Notes under the pieces: model-generated | Told to the model about the DNA's origin: nothing | What the model saw: the letters and a program-made list of their open reading frames with translations, nothing else | The model's database searches: none | Translations under genes and position numbers: made by a program | NCBI GenBank assembly: GCA_022036555.1 | Contig: CM039126.1 | Coordinates: forward strand, 2,940,676-3,004,675 | Source: Microstegium vimineum | Lineage: Eukaryota; Streptophyta; Magnoliopsida; Poales; Poaceae | Length of the DNA: 64,000 bases | Direction of reading: 5' to 3' | Shown: positions 11,901-21,028 of the stretch, piece after piece | How positions within the stretch are numbered: the stretch's first letter is position 1 | Layout of the letters: each line of letters begins with the position of its first letter

Positions 11901-12128
11901 GCCGTAAAGCTTGCTAACAACCCGGTTCAACACTCTCGCACCAAGCACATTGATATTCGTCATCACTTTCTTAGAGATCATGTGGCTAGGAAAGACATCA
12001 CACTAGTTGGAGTTAAGAGCGAAGATCAATTGGCGGATATCTTCACTAAACCAATCGATGAAACAACCTTTTGTAGGTTGAGAAGCGAGTTGAATGTGCT
12101 TGATAACTCTAACTTCACTAAAAGATGA
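8901..12128 (+). CDS. Inner element pol polyprotein (intact reading frame)
   Basis: An uninterrupted frame of 1075 codons. In order: aspartic protease with WVIDSGCTQHMTG (residues about 10-22); gag-pre-integrase with the HRRLAHVG...C..C zinc-binding segment (about 143-185); integrase core with MDLFGP, SDNGTEF and TPQQNGVVERKN (about 205-315); a variable linker; reverse transcriptase from WVFRNK to the catalytic YVDDIIF box (about 610-770); RNase H with GYSDSDYAGC, KSTSGG and AEAEYIA (about 910-1050). It lies in frame with the second gag part, separated by a TAG at 8898-8900, so expression would need readthrough or processing. I give the open frame rather than an ATG start. It is the best preserved part of the element. 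Confidence 0.93.
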   Translation: MNYKTDGSHWVIDSGCTQHMTGDPRMFTTLDEDYANQDKITFGDNSKGKVQGLGKVAISQDQSISNVLLVQSLSFNLLSVGQLCDLGFHCLFTPNEVIVTKIEDSSMIFKGFRHNNLYLVDFTSNEANLQACLFSKNSLGWLWHRRLAHVGMSTLKKLVKKEMVRGIKDVVFEKDKLCSACQAGKKVANTHPTKAFMSTSRVLELLHMDLFGPTTYASLGGNLYCLVVVDDYSRYTWVFFLQDKGETQGIFKKFATRAQNEFDVKIKKIRSDNGTEFVNTKIEDYCDEVGIKHEVSATYTPQQNGVVERKNRTLITLARSMLDEYNTPEKFWAEAINTACYAANRLFVQRLLKKTPYELVNGKKPDISFFRVFGCKVYIYKKRQHLGKFQWRCDIGFLVGYSLKSKAYHVFNKATGLVEETYDLEFDETNGSQGALEDIDVGDEPLREAMKNMPIGAINPQEVEEVEDEASQDPSPPHTPQVDEGDQVREAQEDTHIPQDQAEAEASNVEAPHLPPQETNRKSTSILQAHPYDQIIGSPSKGVMTRSRLASYVEHHSFVSFVEPTSVEEALADPDWVNAMHEELNNFTRNQVWTLEEKPKDARIIGTKWVFRNKQDDQGVVVRNKARLVAKGFSQVEGLVFGETFAPVARLEAIRILLAYASHHKMKLFQMDVKIAFLNGFINELVYVSQPPGFEDPNLPNHVYRLSKALYGLKQAPRAWYERLRDFLIKKGFKIGIVDTTLFTKKLNGEIFVCQVYVDDIIFESINQDHCKEFGDLMSKEFEMSMIGELTFFLGFQVKQMREGTFISQEKYTYDLLKKFKMEDCKPIKTPMPTNGHLDLDEGGKPIDQTLYRSMIGSLLYLTASRPDIMFSVCMCARFQANPKESHLCAVKRILRYLRHTPSMGLWYPKGAPFQLVGYSDSDYAGCKVDRKSTSGGCQMLGRSLVSWSSKKQNSVALSTAEAEYIAMGASCAQILYMTQTLFDYGVFLKEVPLLCDNESAVKLANNPVQHSRTKHIDIRHHFLRDHVARKDITLVGVKSEDQLADIFTKPIDETTFCRLRSELNVLDNSNFTKR

Positions 12129-13970
12129 GCTTGTGTGAATCATGCATTCATATGTAATATAACATGTTTAATTTAGTAATGCACATAGGCTTGGCTAACG
12201 CGGTTAAGATAACCGCCCTCAAAGCGTGTGACAAAGCTTAACCGCGGTTTAAACCTGCAAGCAACCTAAATTCAAATTCCGTTTTGCATTGCATATGCAT
12301 AAGTGTTGCTTCTTCGTTTCTTTTCGGTTAAGTTTGTTGGTCATCATTAGGTTCAACACTTAGGGGGAGCAATTCAACGCTCTAGCTTCAGCTAATACCC
12401 CTCTTGTGCCCCTAAGGTGACACTTGGAGCTTTATTGGACTATTTTCTTATGAAAACTAATTCTAGCCTATGGCAAACTACTTCTAAAATTGAGGGTTTG
12501 AGAGATGGTTCTTATGTTAAGTCCAACAAGTGTTCCTCTTTGCTCTTTTGTGTTGGTACTTGGCTAAGAGAAAAGATTGGAGAGAAAAATAGGAAAATTC
12601 AGAGCAAAATTAAGCACCGGACCACCCACCGGACCACTCTGCATTGGTCTGACGCAGTGGTCCGACGCCTCGACCCTCACTGCATAAATCCTCTCCAGTC
12701 CAAAAATCCGTCGGACCAGTGTCCGACGCTGCACCGGACCAATGACAAGTTGTCCGGTGCCTCTGTAAAATCCTTCGATGCTCCATCGGACCAGTCCGGT
12801 GCTTCGTCCGACGCCCTGGTCCGGTGGTCTGTGGCTCACTGTTTCCTCTTCTCTGGTACCGTCGGACCTCCCGTCGGACCAGCCACCGGACCAAGCGGAG
12901 TGGTCCGACGCGTTGAATTTTTGCGGATGACCCCCCGTGTGCGCGTCTGTTTCCTCACTGTTTTTACTCTGCCGACCGTACAACCGCCGTCTCGCCGCTC
13001 TGTTCTCTCGCCGCCACAGCTCCGCCGCCACCTATCCTCCGCACCTGCTCCCCTGCACCACCAGAGCCGCCGCCGGTGAGCCTCTCCCCGAGCTCCGCCG
13101 CCGTTCCTCCCCTCCTCGCCGTGCAGCGCAGCCGCCTCCTTCCTTCCATCGCCGCCGCTGTTCACCGCGCCGGTCGCCTCGCCGCTGTTCACCGCGCCGG
13201 TCGCCTCGCCGCCGTGAACTGCTCGCCGGCGTCCCTATCGAGCTCGTGCTAGCCAGCCCTAGGGTTTCCCCCCCTTCTTCTCCTTCCATTGCCACAGCAA
13301 GATCAAGGGCTAGGGTTTGCCCTAACCTAGGGTTCGGGGTTTCGACGTTCGCCCTCGACCGAATCCATCTTCGACGTCTTCGTCCGCGGACCGATTTCGT
13401 TCCGTCGCCGTCGACTTCACTCTTCGCTGCTAGGGTATGGTTTCGATTTACGGTATCGCGTTTTGTCGAGTCGTCAATTGAACTGTGCCCTAGGATTATT
13501 CCTTGAAAATCCATATTCAATCCAATTCACTAAATTCAATTGCCAATTGTAATTCGCAGCTGGTATATCCCGTTCAGAGAGTGCTTTGGTACTTGAGATT
13601 GCTCTAAATAGCTACGCTTTCTTACCTCAGGTATCCATGTCAGATTTCATTCTATTACTTATCTAGATGTTTGCTTCTATACGGATTCTTATCTCTAGAT
13701 TTTATATATGCTTATGTATACCCTGTCTATTCTATCCAGCAGCAGTCAGTGGTAGTTAAACTCGGGGCAAAGCTCGCGAGTAAGGATTGAGGCAAAGCCT
13801 CAAAGGTTCAGTCCAGTGGCTTGGAGGCCCCTCTGTCAGTGGTACTTTGCTTGATCAATTGACAGTTGTTACTTGCAGTGATCTGTCAGTGGTTCTTGTG
13901 GCAGTGACACTTGTGGTTGTCAGTTGGCAGTGGTTCTTACTTTGAGCAGTGGTTCTGTGATTGTTTCAGT
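12129..13970 (+). other. Long spacer between pol and ORF3 of inner element
   Basis: 1.84 kb without a reading frame I can support. It holds a second array of the LTR-type GGACC motifs (12617-12915), then a GC-rich stretch (about 12930-13440) that reads like a plant 5' leader with repeated CTAGGGTTT and CCGCCG runs, including a duplicated unit of about 26 bp near 13156-13210. An AT-richer stretch follows, and then a region rich in CAGTGGT units (13740-13965). The last bases before ORF3 (TTGTTTCAG at 13961-13969) look like a splice acceptor. Confidence 0.7.
12617..12915. repeat. Second GGACC palindrome array, inside the inner element
   Basis: Copies of CCGGACCA, GTCGGACCA, TGGTCCGACG and GTCCGGTG, the same vocabulary as the LTR array, occur here between pol and ORF3. 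The element therefore carries three such arrays. Confidence 0.8.
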
Positions 13971-16604
13971 ATGACTCGCAGCACTCGTGCTCGTGCAGCT
14001 GGGTCCGGTGATGATGCTCCTCCACCTCCACGACCTTCCAGTGATAAGGGCAAGAAGCCCATTGTTGAGAAAGCCAAGAAGAAGAAGCGAAAGCTCACAG
14101 AGGCTAAGAAAGCCGAGGCAGTGGCCGATGTAGCAGACTGCGCAAAGCGAGGCGGTCGCCGAGGTACCGTGAGACTCGACACCCCTCCGCGGGATCTTCC
14201 CACTTCTCCTCCAGCTGGGTCACACACTGAGGATACTCCACAGGAGCCAGAGCTTGTCACAGAGGCCCTGGGTACACCGTTGGCGCCTAGTTCCTGGGGG
14301 CGCTCCACCCGCTCTCAGTCAGCTCAGTCACCTCAGTCAGCGGCTCCCACAGCAGCTTCAGCCTCAGTTCACCTCGATCTGAGGAATCTTACGGCAAAGC
14401 AAGTGAAGAAACTCAGATTTGTTGCTCTAGAGAAGTGGTGTCCGGATCAGAGAGACCCCAGAGCCTCACCAGGTTGGCATACACCTCTCATGGAGGATTT
14501 CTACCGAGCAACTCAGTTGACCAGTATTCAGATACGACCACACAGGGTTTGCTCCTTAGAGAGCATAGTTGAGCTAGTAGGTGAGGAGATCAGGCCGTTC
14601 TTGACTTACCAACCGGGACTCGCCGATTTACTCGGGCGTTCTGGTAACTATATAGAAAGATGGGTCAGAGAGTTCTATGCTTCAGTTTGGGTGGATCCGG
14701 AGCACAAGTTTGTGCAGTACACCTTCAGAGGTGAGAGGTACAGGCTATACTTGACCAGACTCAGAGAGATCTTTCGCTTCCGTCAGCAGGGTGGTGAGTT
14801 TGACTTACACTACGAGTGCTACCGAGGAGCCTCAGTGCCTCGCAGAGCTCGAGGCGGCCGTACACTATCAGTGCAGGAGGTGGCTCCTCTCTTCAAGCCA
14901 CCCTTCTCAGAGGGCTCCAGGCGTAGCCCAGCAGAGCTCAGTCCTACAGTTCACAGGTTGAACGAGGTGCTCCATCGTACTCTGCTACCTCGCACGGGGT
15001 ACAAGGAAGGATTGACCAACATGCAGCAGCTTCTCCTTCAGGCCCTGGTATCTCAGACACCATTCGATGTTGCAGACTTTCTTGTGTCAGAGATAGAGGA
15101 TGTGATAGCAGATGGCATGAGGGCCCGACGACAGTTTCCCTATGCTCACTGGATTTCTTCAATTATTGCTATTGAGCTAGAGGGAGCGCACCCTGGACTC
15201 CGCACTCTATTGGATCAGTCGCCGACTACTTTCCCAGATTACAGAGTCCTGGGGTCGTTTGATAGCCGGTTTGGAAACCGGGCCCTCCGTCTTGTCAGAG
15301 AGAGGACAACACCAGCTGACAGAGCAGAGGTTGATGCTCAGGATGAGGCGATTCGTGGTGTTGAGCAGCAGGAGCTCCATGGTCTAGATACTGGAGTTGA
15401 TGTGACTCCTGAGGAAATTTCAGACAGCTCAGACGCTGATTTCCAGCCAGTTCCACAGATGCCCCCACGGGCTCACGACACCAAGGCTGGCGGCTCTGCC
15501 TCTGCCACCGAGACGATGATGCTCAAGCTCCTTGACGGAATGAATGAGCAGCAGAGTTCTCTCGTCACTGCAGTCACACAGGTCCAGCAGCGACAGGACG
15601 AGATGCAGCGACAGTCTGAGGAGCGTCACTTCGAGATGCAGCGACAGATGCTCGCAATGCAGCTAGAGTCTCAGCGCCTTCAGTTATAGTCCCAGCAGCT
15701 GCAGCAGCAGAACATGGCCTTTATGGCCCATATGATGAAGTGGACTGGCGCTCCTCCTCTAGAGTTCCCTGCAGCTCCACAGATTCAGATGATGAGCACT
15801 TCTCAGCCCTCACAGTCAGTTGGGCAGCTTGGAGGGCCACAGTTCTCAGTTGGACCCTCAGTTGGCCCCTCAGTGGCCCCTACGAGCTCCGCCGATCAGT
15901 CAGTCACTCCCACCCCAGCCATACAGTCCAGTGGACTTCAGGGTGCTGGATTGACCACCTCGTTCCAGTCACCGGCGACTCAGATGACTCAGTGGTTGGA
16001 TACTTTTGGCCCCACTCAGCAGTTCACCCCTCTCACTACTGGTTTCACTCCACTTACCGCTACGATGGGTGTTACTGCTAGATATCTGTCAGCGTCCTTC
16101 AGTGATATTACCGGGCAGCCGTCCCCCACTGGTCCTCAGATTGCAGTAGAGGTTGAGGCCGAGCTTGTTGCACCGACAGCTGATCAGCACCGCTCCTCAG
16201 TAGCTTCTTCAGAGGCTACACACGACAGTCGGGCTCCAGCCGTGTCTACCCCTCCGACAGCTGCAGTCGCTACCGATGCTAAAGTTGTCACCTCTACTCC
16301 AGTCCAGCCTCAGCAGTCTCCGGTTCTTCAAACTCTAGACGAGTCAGTGCATGAGGCACCACCGGTCACAACAGCTCCTGAGGCTCCCGCAGAGACACTG
16401 GCACCGGTTACCGATCCTTCTGCTACTCCAGCTACTGCTCCCGAGTCTTCGACCGCAGCAGACCTGTCAGCTTCCGACCCCTAGACCGCTTCACTACCAG
16501 CTACAGACACTCAGGGGGAGGATTCAGATGATGAGACCTATCTGGCAGCTTTCAGGGTGCTCGACCAGTCCACGGCTGCTTCCACTCCACCTCCAGACGC
16601 TTAG
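13971..16604 (+). pseudogene. Inner element ORF3 (env-position protein), two in-frame stops
   Basis: 877 codons from the ATG at 13971 to TAG at 16602-16604, interrupted by TAG at 15687-15689 and TAG at 16482-16484; the first looks like a CAG-to-TAG change inside a Gln-rich coil. The N terminus is basic and Ser/Pro-rich (1-130). Residues about 140-290 hold a globular segment (LRNLTAKQVKKLRF ... WVREFYASVWVD) of the type listed as 'putative plant transposon protein' in plant retroelements, from memory. Residues about 520-600 form a Gln-rich coiled coil (MQRQSEERHFEMQRQM). The C-terminal 300 residues are low-complexity Ser/Thr/Pro/Gln. I see no signal peptide or membrane segment, so 'env-like' describes position only. 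The acceptor-like TTGTTTCAG just before the ATG suggests a spliced subgenomic RNA. Confidence 0.75.
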
Positions 16605-17056
16605 TTTAGGTGTTTCGACGCCAAAGGGGGAGAGGGAGAGTCGAGTAGATGGGCTAGCTTTAGGGGGAGCTAGTAGGACTCGTTCTTTTGTTGTGTATAA
16701 ACTCTATTGCATCATGCATCACGTTTACCGTCTTAATGCATTGTGTGATATGTGTGATGATTGAGACTTGTTGGTTGTGTGACATGTGTGGACTTTCATC
16801 GATATATATATCATGTCACTTAGTTATGCTATATTGCTTCCGCGCTAATCTCTGATCTTTTGGCTATAGCATATCCTTTTTGAAATCAAGTACTATGCTC
16901 AATTCATATCTATTGTGCTTGTCATGGCTTGAATGGTTAGGCATGTATTTGTCTTTCTTATTACTAACTCATGCCTATCTCATGTCAAGTCATGCCTTCT
17001 CTTATCAAAATTCACTCATTATTCTCTACTCGAGCTTGTAATGTCGTCAATCACCT
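16605..17056 (+). other. Non-coding spacer before the 3' LTR of inner element
   Basis: About 450 bp of AT-rich DNA between ORF3 and the polypurine tract. I see no gene in it. Confidence 0.6.
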
Positions 17057-17069
17057 AAAAGGGGGAGAT
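17057..17069 (+). other. Polypurine tract of inner element
   Basis: AAAAGGGGGAGAT directly precedes the 3' LTR; it is the plus-strand primer site. Confidence 0.9.
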
Positions 17070-18751
17070 TGTAGAATCATGGACCCTTGTGTTTAGGCGA
17101 TTAACGACAATGCTAGATCACTATGACTAACGTGTGTTTTGCAGAGACAAAGTCATTTATGTTAGGTCATGAGTGATGTATTTTGAATGGACTTAATGGA
17201 TATTCATGCCCCCAAGATGGAAATCATTTCGGTTGCAAAGGATGGAGATACACGACGAAGACTAGGCTAGTTCTTAGTGCCATAAGGTTGAGAAGGGCAC
17301 TAAGTATAGCTAGGGCTTTTGTTTTTCCTTTGACCGTACTATAAAGGGGGGGTATGAGGTTAGTAGCTTGACCTAGGAGAGTTTAGGAAAGTGGGTATAT
17401 GCACATTTGTCACAACTAGTCCTAGAGACCTTGCTTTCAGCCCTTGATAAACCCTAGAAATGGTAGGAGCAAAATCCCTTAAGGAACCTCAGCGAAAACG
17501 GTTGAAAAGAGGGAGAAAGAGGCTCCGGACCACTCTGCTAAGTGGGCGTCGGACCAAGGAGAGTGGTCCGGTGGTCCCTGACTTAGGCAGTTTTCCAGCT
17601 CGAGGAGCTCCGGACCACCTGTCTAGAAAGCACCGGACCATAGGAGAGTGGTCCGGTGGCTTGGTTCAGAGAGTCAGAAGGCTTCGGACTAGTCCGACGG
17701 TTCGTCCGACGACTAGTCCGACGCCTCATGACAGGGGTTTGGTTCTATGCAGAGAGCACCCTGGCTCCGGACCAGAGCGTCGGACCAGGGCACCGGACCA
17801 AGGAGAGTGGTCCGGTGGTGTGTAAAAAGAGAGAAAGGATTTCACTCAGAGAGCACCGAGGCTCCGGACCAGAGCGTCGGACCAGTGCGTCGGACCAAGC
17901 AGAGTAGTCCGACGGTGCCTGAGTCTGAAATCAGAGTGAGCTCCGGACCAGTGTGCATGGTCCAGTGGTGTGAGCTCCGGACTAGTCCGGTGGCTACGCA
18001 GAGAGAAGAAAAAAAGTAAAAAACGGCTAGTTTTGGAGGTGGGGACTATTTATAGTTGCCCCCTTGGTCCTTAGAGCCTCTCTTGGCCATTGTTTCAGCT
18101 GGTGACACCTTGAGAAATCTTTTGGAGAGCCAAGAGGCTAGTGAGGGAGAGATTAGAGAGAGTTCATCTTGTTCTTCCCTCCTAGAGTGATTAGGAGTGA
18201 CTTGTGTGCATCCATCCACCTTCCTAGCCTTGAGTGGGTCAAGTGAAGGTCTTGTGCTTGTTACTCTTGGTGTTCGACAACACCTAGACGGTTTGGTGGT
18301 GTTCAGAGGAAGTGACCGCCGGGAGATTGTTGGCGGCTCTTCTCCAAACTCTTGTGATCGGTTGTGGGCGATTCACCGAGCCGGAGTGGCGAAGAATCAG
18401 CTCGTAGAGAGCACTCTACCCTTGCGCGGGTAGAGGGGGAGCGATACCTTGCGAGGTGCTCCAACGAGGACTAGGGGGGTGTGTCGACACCTCGATACCT
18501 CGGGAAAAAATCGTTGCGTCCATGAGATTTTCTTTTCCCTAGCTCTTTACATTTCTGTCTTGTTTTTACATTTCCTACTAGAATTGCTTAGGTTGTTTTT
18601 ATTTCCTATGAACTGCTACCGCTTTCTAGTTAGGACACACGGACGGTAGGCACTAGGGGGTGATTGGCATTTGATAGGTTTTTATATTTGCTTTAGAAAT
18701 TTAAAACAAGCCCAATTCACCCCCCCCCTCTTGGGCATCTTGATCCTTTCA
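17070..18751 (+). repeat. 3' LTR of inner element
   Basis: 1682 bp matching 4768-6447, with the same motif array (about 17521-17995), TATA box (18046-18055) and terminus. One extra 13-bp GTCGGACCA-type unit is present near 17882-17894, and the poly-C run is shorter. Confidence 0.95.
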
Positions 18752-18756
18752 TGAGA
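18752..18756. repeat. Target site duplication TGAGA (right) of inner element
   Basis: Partner of CGAGA at 4763-4767, with one CpG-type C-to-T change. Confidence 0.88.
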
Positions 18757-20230
18757 CAGGGCCACAGAGGTCGCCGTGGACCAGTTCTAGCTGTTCTTGC
18801 GCCCGATACTTGGCAGCCTTGGGGAACAACGCTCGCTTCTGCTTGGTGAGGACGCAATCTTCACATACCTGCTCGACATGGTCAAGGACGGGCAGTCCAC
18901 GCACCATGTCCTCGCGTCCCAGCTTCCACAGCGCCTGGAAGTTGAGGTGGCCGTAGCGTTCATGCCAGCGCCACGCCAAGTCGTCGACCCGTGCCGAGAG
19001 GCATACTGGAGCGGCGATGGTCATGTCGAGGAGGTACAGGCGGCTGGGCGAGCGATGCACCTTCGCCAGCAGTTGGCGCTGCACGTCGTAGAGACGCAGC
19101 ACTCCTGCCTCGATGTCGACCTTGTAGCCATCCTCGTCCATCTGGCCGAGGCTCACGATGTTGGTGGTGAGCCGCGGGATGTAGTAGACCCCCTCCAGCC
19201 AGCGGTGCTCACCGGACTTGCAGGCGAAGAGGACCGTTCCCTTGCCCTCGATGGCGACCACGGACCCGTCTCCGAACCGGACGAATCCAGTGACGGCGGT
19301 GTCGATCTCGGCGAAGACGCTCCAGGTCCCCGTCATATGGTTCGTCGCGCCGGTGTCGAGCACCCAGCGGCGCGGTCCCGCGGCCCCCTTGTCCTCCTCG
19401 CTGAGGTGGAGGGTGGCCTTCGGCTCGACGAGGAGGATGTGCGGATGCAGATCGGCGGCGGGCGGCGTCGCAATGGCGTGGGGAGAGGATGCAGGCGACG
19501 AGATTACCTCTGACCTCGCCTCGACGAACATCAAAGCCTGCTCCTCCTCTTCATCAACCTGGGCCACGTGGGCCGCGACCTTTTTCTTGCCACGACAGTC
19601 TCAGGCCCAGTGGCCCGTCTTGCCGCAGTTGTCGCAGCGGGTGCCGCACGGTGGCCTGCCGCCGCCAGCGCCCGCGGTCTGACCGTCCCGGTCATCCCGC
19701 GGCGTGGAACCTTCACCACCGCATCCGCGTCCACGTCCACGGCGCTTCCCGCGGCTGCCGGAAGATGAGCTGCCGCCGGAGCTCTCCTGCTCGCGGCGGG
19801 CTTTGCGGCGCGCCTCCCAGTCCTCTTCACATAGCATGAGGCGCCCCATGGCGTCGGTGATCTCCTTGGGTTTGCTACGTTCCTCGAAGACACGCAGGCG
19901 CCCGATGACTTCCTCGATCGAGACCTTGTTCAGATCGAGGAACATCTCGAGAGAGACGGCGGCCTAGGACAGGCGATCAGGGACAACCTGCAAAAGTTTC
20001 TTTACCACCTCGGCGTCCGTGATGTTGTCGCCAAGGACGCGGAGGTTGGTGGCGAGCGTCGAGATGCGGATGCCGAACTCAGAGACGGTCTCGTCCTCCT
20101 TGAAGACGAGCGCGCCGAACTCGCGGCGGAGTTGCTGCGCGCTGGCGTCGCGCGCGCGGTCGTCGCCGATCCGGAGCACCTTGACGGCGTCCCATGCCTC
20201 CTTGACGGTCTGCTTACGGCCAAGCGTCGC

Positions 20231-20560
20231 CCACATCTCGGATGGGACCGAGCGCAGGAGAGCCGACATGGCCTGTCGGTCTTGCTGGTACTCATCTTCG
20301 TCGGCGTCTTCATCGATCCCGACCTCGACGGCGTCCCAGACCCGAAGAGTCTGGAAGTTAACATGCATCACAAGCGCCCACTCCGAGTAGTTCGTCCACA
20401 TCTCGGATGGGACCGAGCGCAGGAGAGCCGACATGGCCTGTCGGTCTTGCTGGTACTCATCTTCGTCGGCGTCTTCATCGATCCCGACCTCGACGGCGTC
20501 CCAGACCCGAAGAGTCTGGAAGTTAACCTGCATCACAAGCGCCCACTCCGAGTAGTTCGT
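20231..20560. repeat. 165-bp tandem duplication within outer gag
   Basis: 20231-20395 and 20396-20560 are almost identical. 165 is a multiple of three, so the frame is kept and the capsid gains 55 residues (from TNYSEWALVM to SVPSEMW) in two copies. Confidence 0.92.
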
Positions 20561-20757
20561 CCGCGTGAGCATCGGCCAGGCGACGTTCGCGGACGGGCGC
20601 TCGATGACGCGCGAGCCAGAGCGGCGGCGGCGGCTGTGGGAGCGGCCACGGCGTCGCGGCGGCGATCGCGAGGGCTTCACCTTCTTCTCACCGCCGTCGT
20701 CGTCCGTCGGCTTCACCTTTGATGGCGACTGGGACGACATGGCGGTGATGGAGAACC

Positions 20758-20771
20758 GGCTCCTATGCCAA
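20758..20771 (-). other. Degenerate primer binding site of outer element
   Basis: On the minus strand TTGGCATAGGAGCC follows the 5' LTR. It differs at three positions from the usual TGGTATCAGAGCC complement of initiator tRNA-Met. Confidence 0.6.
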
Positions 20772-20772
20772 T

Positions 20773-21023
20773 TGTTAAAACTCCGGCGAGGTGGTGAACA
20801 CACACGAGACAAAGTGGACACGATGAGTTTGGTACTGTAAGCGACAGCTTTTCTGGTGATTGATATTCACTATATAAAGAAGATTACATGGTTACAAATG
20901 GAAAGGAAAATCACGGCATGCTTGTGATCAGCAGTTGCCATCACAACTCCGTGGGCCATGCCATGAATGGTGCTAATCACCTCTACCTTCTATAGTTAGC
21001 TAGCTCGTGGACTTATTCAAACA
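20773..21023 (-). repeat. 5' LTR of outer copia element
   Basis: 251 bp, TG to CA, partner of 1860-2110 with nine substitutions. Confidence 0.95.
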
Positions 21024-21028
21024 ACCGG
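21024..21028. repeat. Target site duplication ACCGG (right) of outer element
   Basis: Exact repeat of 1855-1859. Confidence 0.95.

Larger units (their letters stand above)
4768..18751 (+). mobile_element. Inner Ty1/copia LTR retrotransposon, SIRE/Maximus type
   Basis: A complete 13,984-bp element with LTRs of 1680 and 1682 bp, a tRNA-Met primer binding site, gag with two zinc knuckles, an intact protease-integrase-RT-RNase H frame, an extra reading frame after pol, and a polypurine tract. Large size, long LTRs, a lysine-rich gag and a third reading frame in the env-like position are the marks of the SIRE/Maximus (Opie-like) lineage. It is inserted in the integrase of the outer element in the opposite orientation. 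I see about two dozen differences between the LTRs by eye, mostly transitions, so it is younger than its host element. An intact pol alongside broken gag and ORF3 suggests it would need other copies to move. Confidence 0.95.
18752..20740 (-). pseudogene. Outer copia gag, protease and start of integrase (broken)
   Basis: Starts at the ATG at 20740, 33 bp after the 5' LTR. An Arg/Ser-rich N terminus is followed by the gag core, in which 55 residues are duplicated in tandem. The nucleocapsid CCHC knuckle (CDNCGKTGHWA.DC) is cut by a TGA at 19601-19603. The protease has WVLDTGATNHMTG, and a gag-pre-integrase HERYGHLN ... C..C segment follows. The frame stops where the inner element inserted (GDLCGPVS). 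Stops: TAG at 19964-19966 and TGA at 19601-19603, each one C-to-T change from a sense codon. There are no frameshifts, and the frame continues in the part at 2135-4767. Confidence 0.92.
1860..21023 (-). mobile_element. Outer Ty1/copia LTR retrotransposon, interrupted by a nested element
   Basis: The element is bounded by two 251-bp LTRs and a perfect 5-bp target duplication. It reads on the minus strand: 5' LTR at 20773-21023, primer binding site, gag, protease, integrase, reverse transcriptase, RNase H, polypurine tract, 3' LTR at 1860-2110. Integrase before reverse transcriptase makes it copia rather than gypsy. Without the 13,984-bp insert and its duplicated 5 bp it is about 5.2 kb, a normal copia size. 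Nine substitutions and no indels separate the two LTRs (about 3.6 percent, counted by eye). Three in-frame stops show it is dead. The lineage (Ale- or Ivana-like, with short LTRs) needs a tree. Confidence 0.95.

Noticed and set aside
12417..13079. 220-codon plus frame after pol
   Set aside because: It starts without an ATG in good context, runs through the GGACC motif array and GC-rich leader, and shows no domain; treated as spacer.
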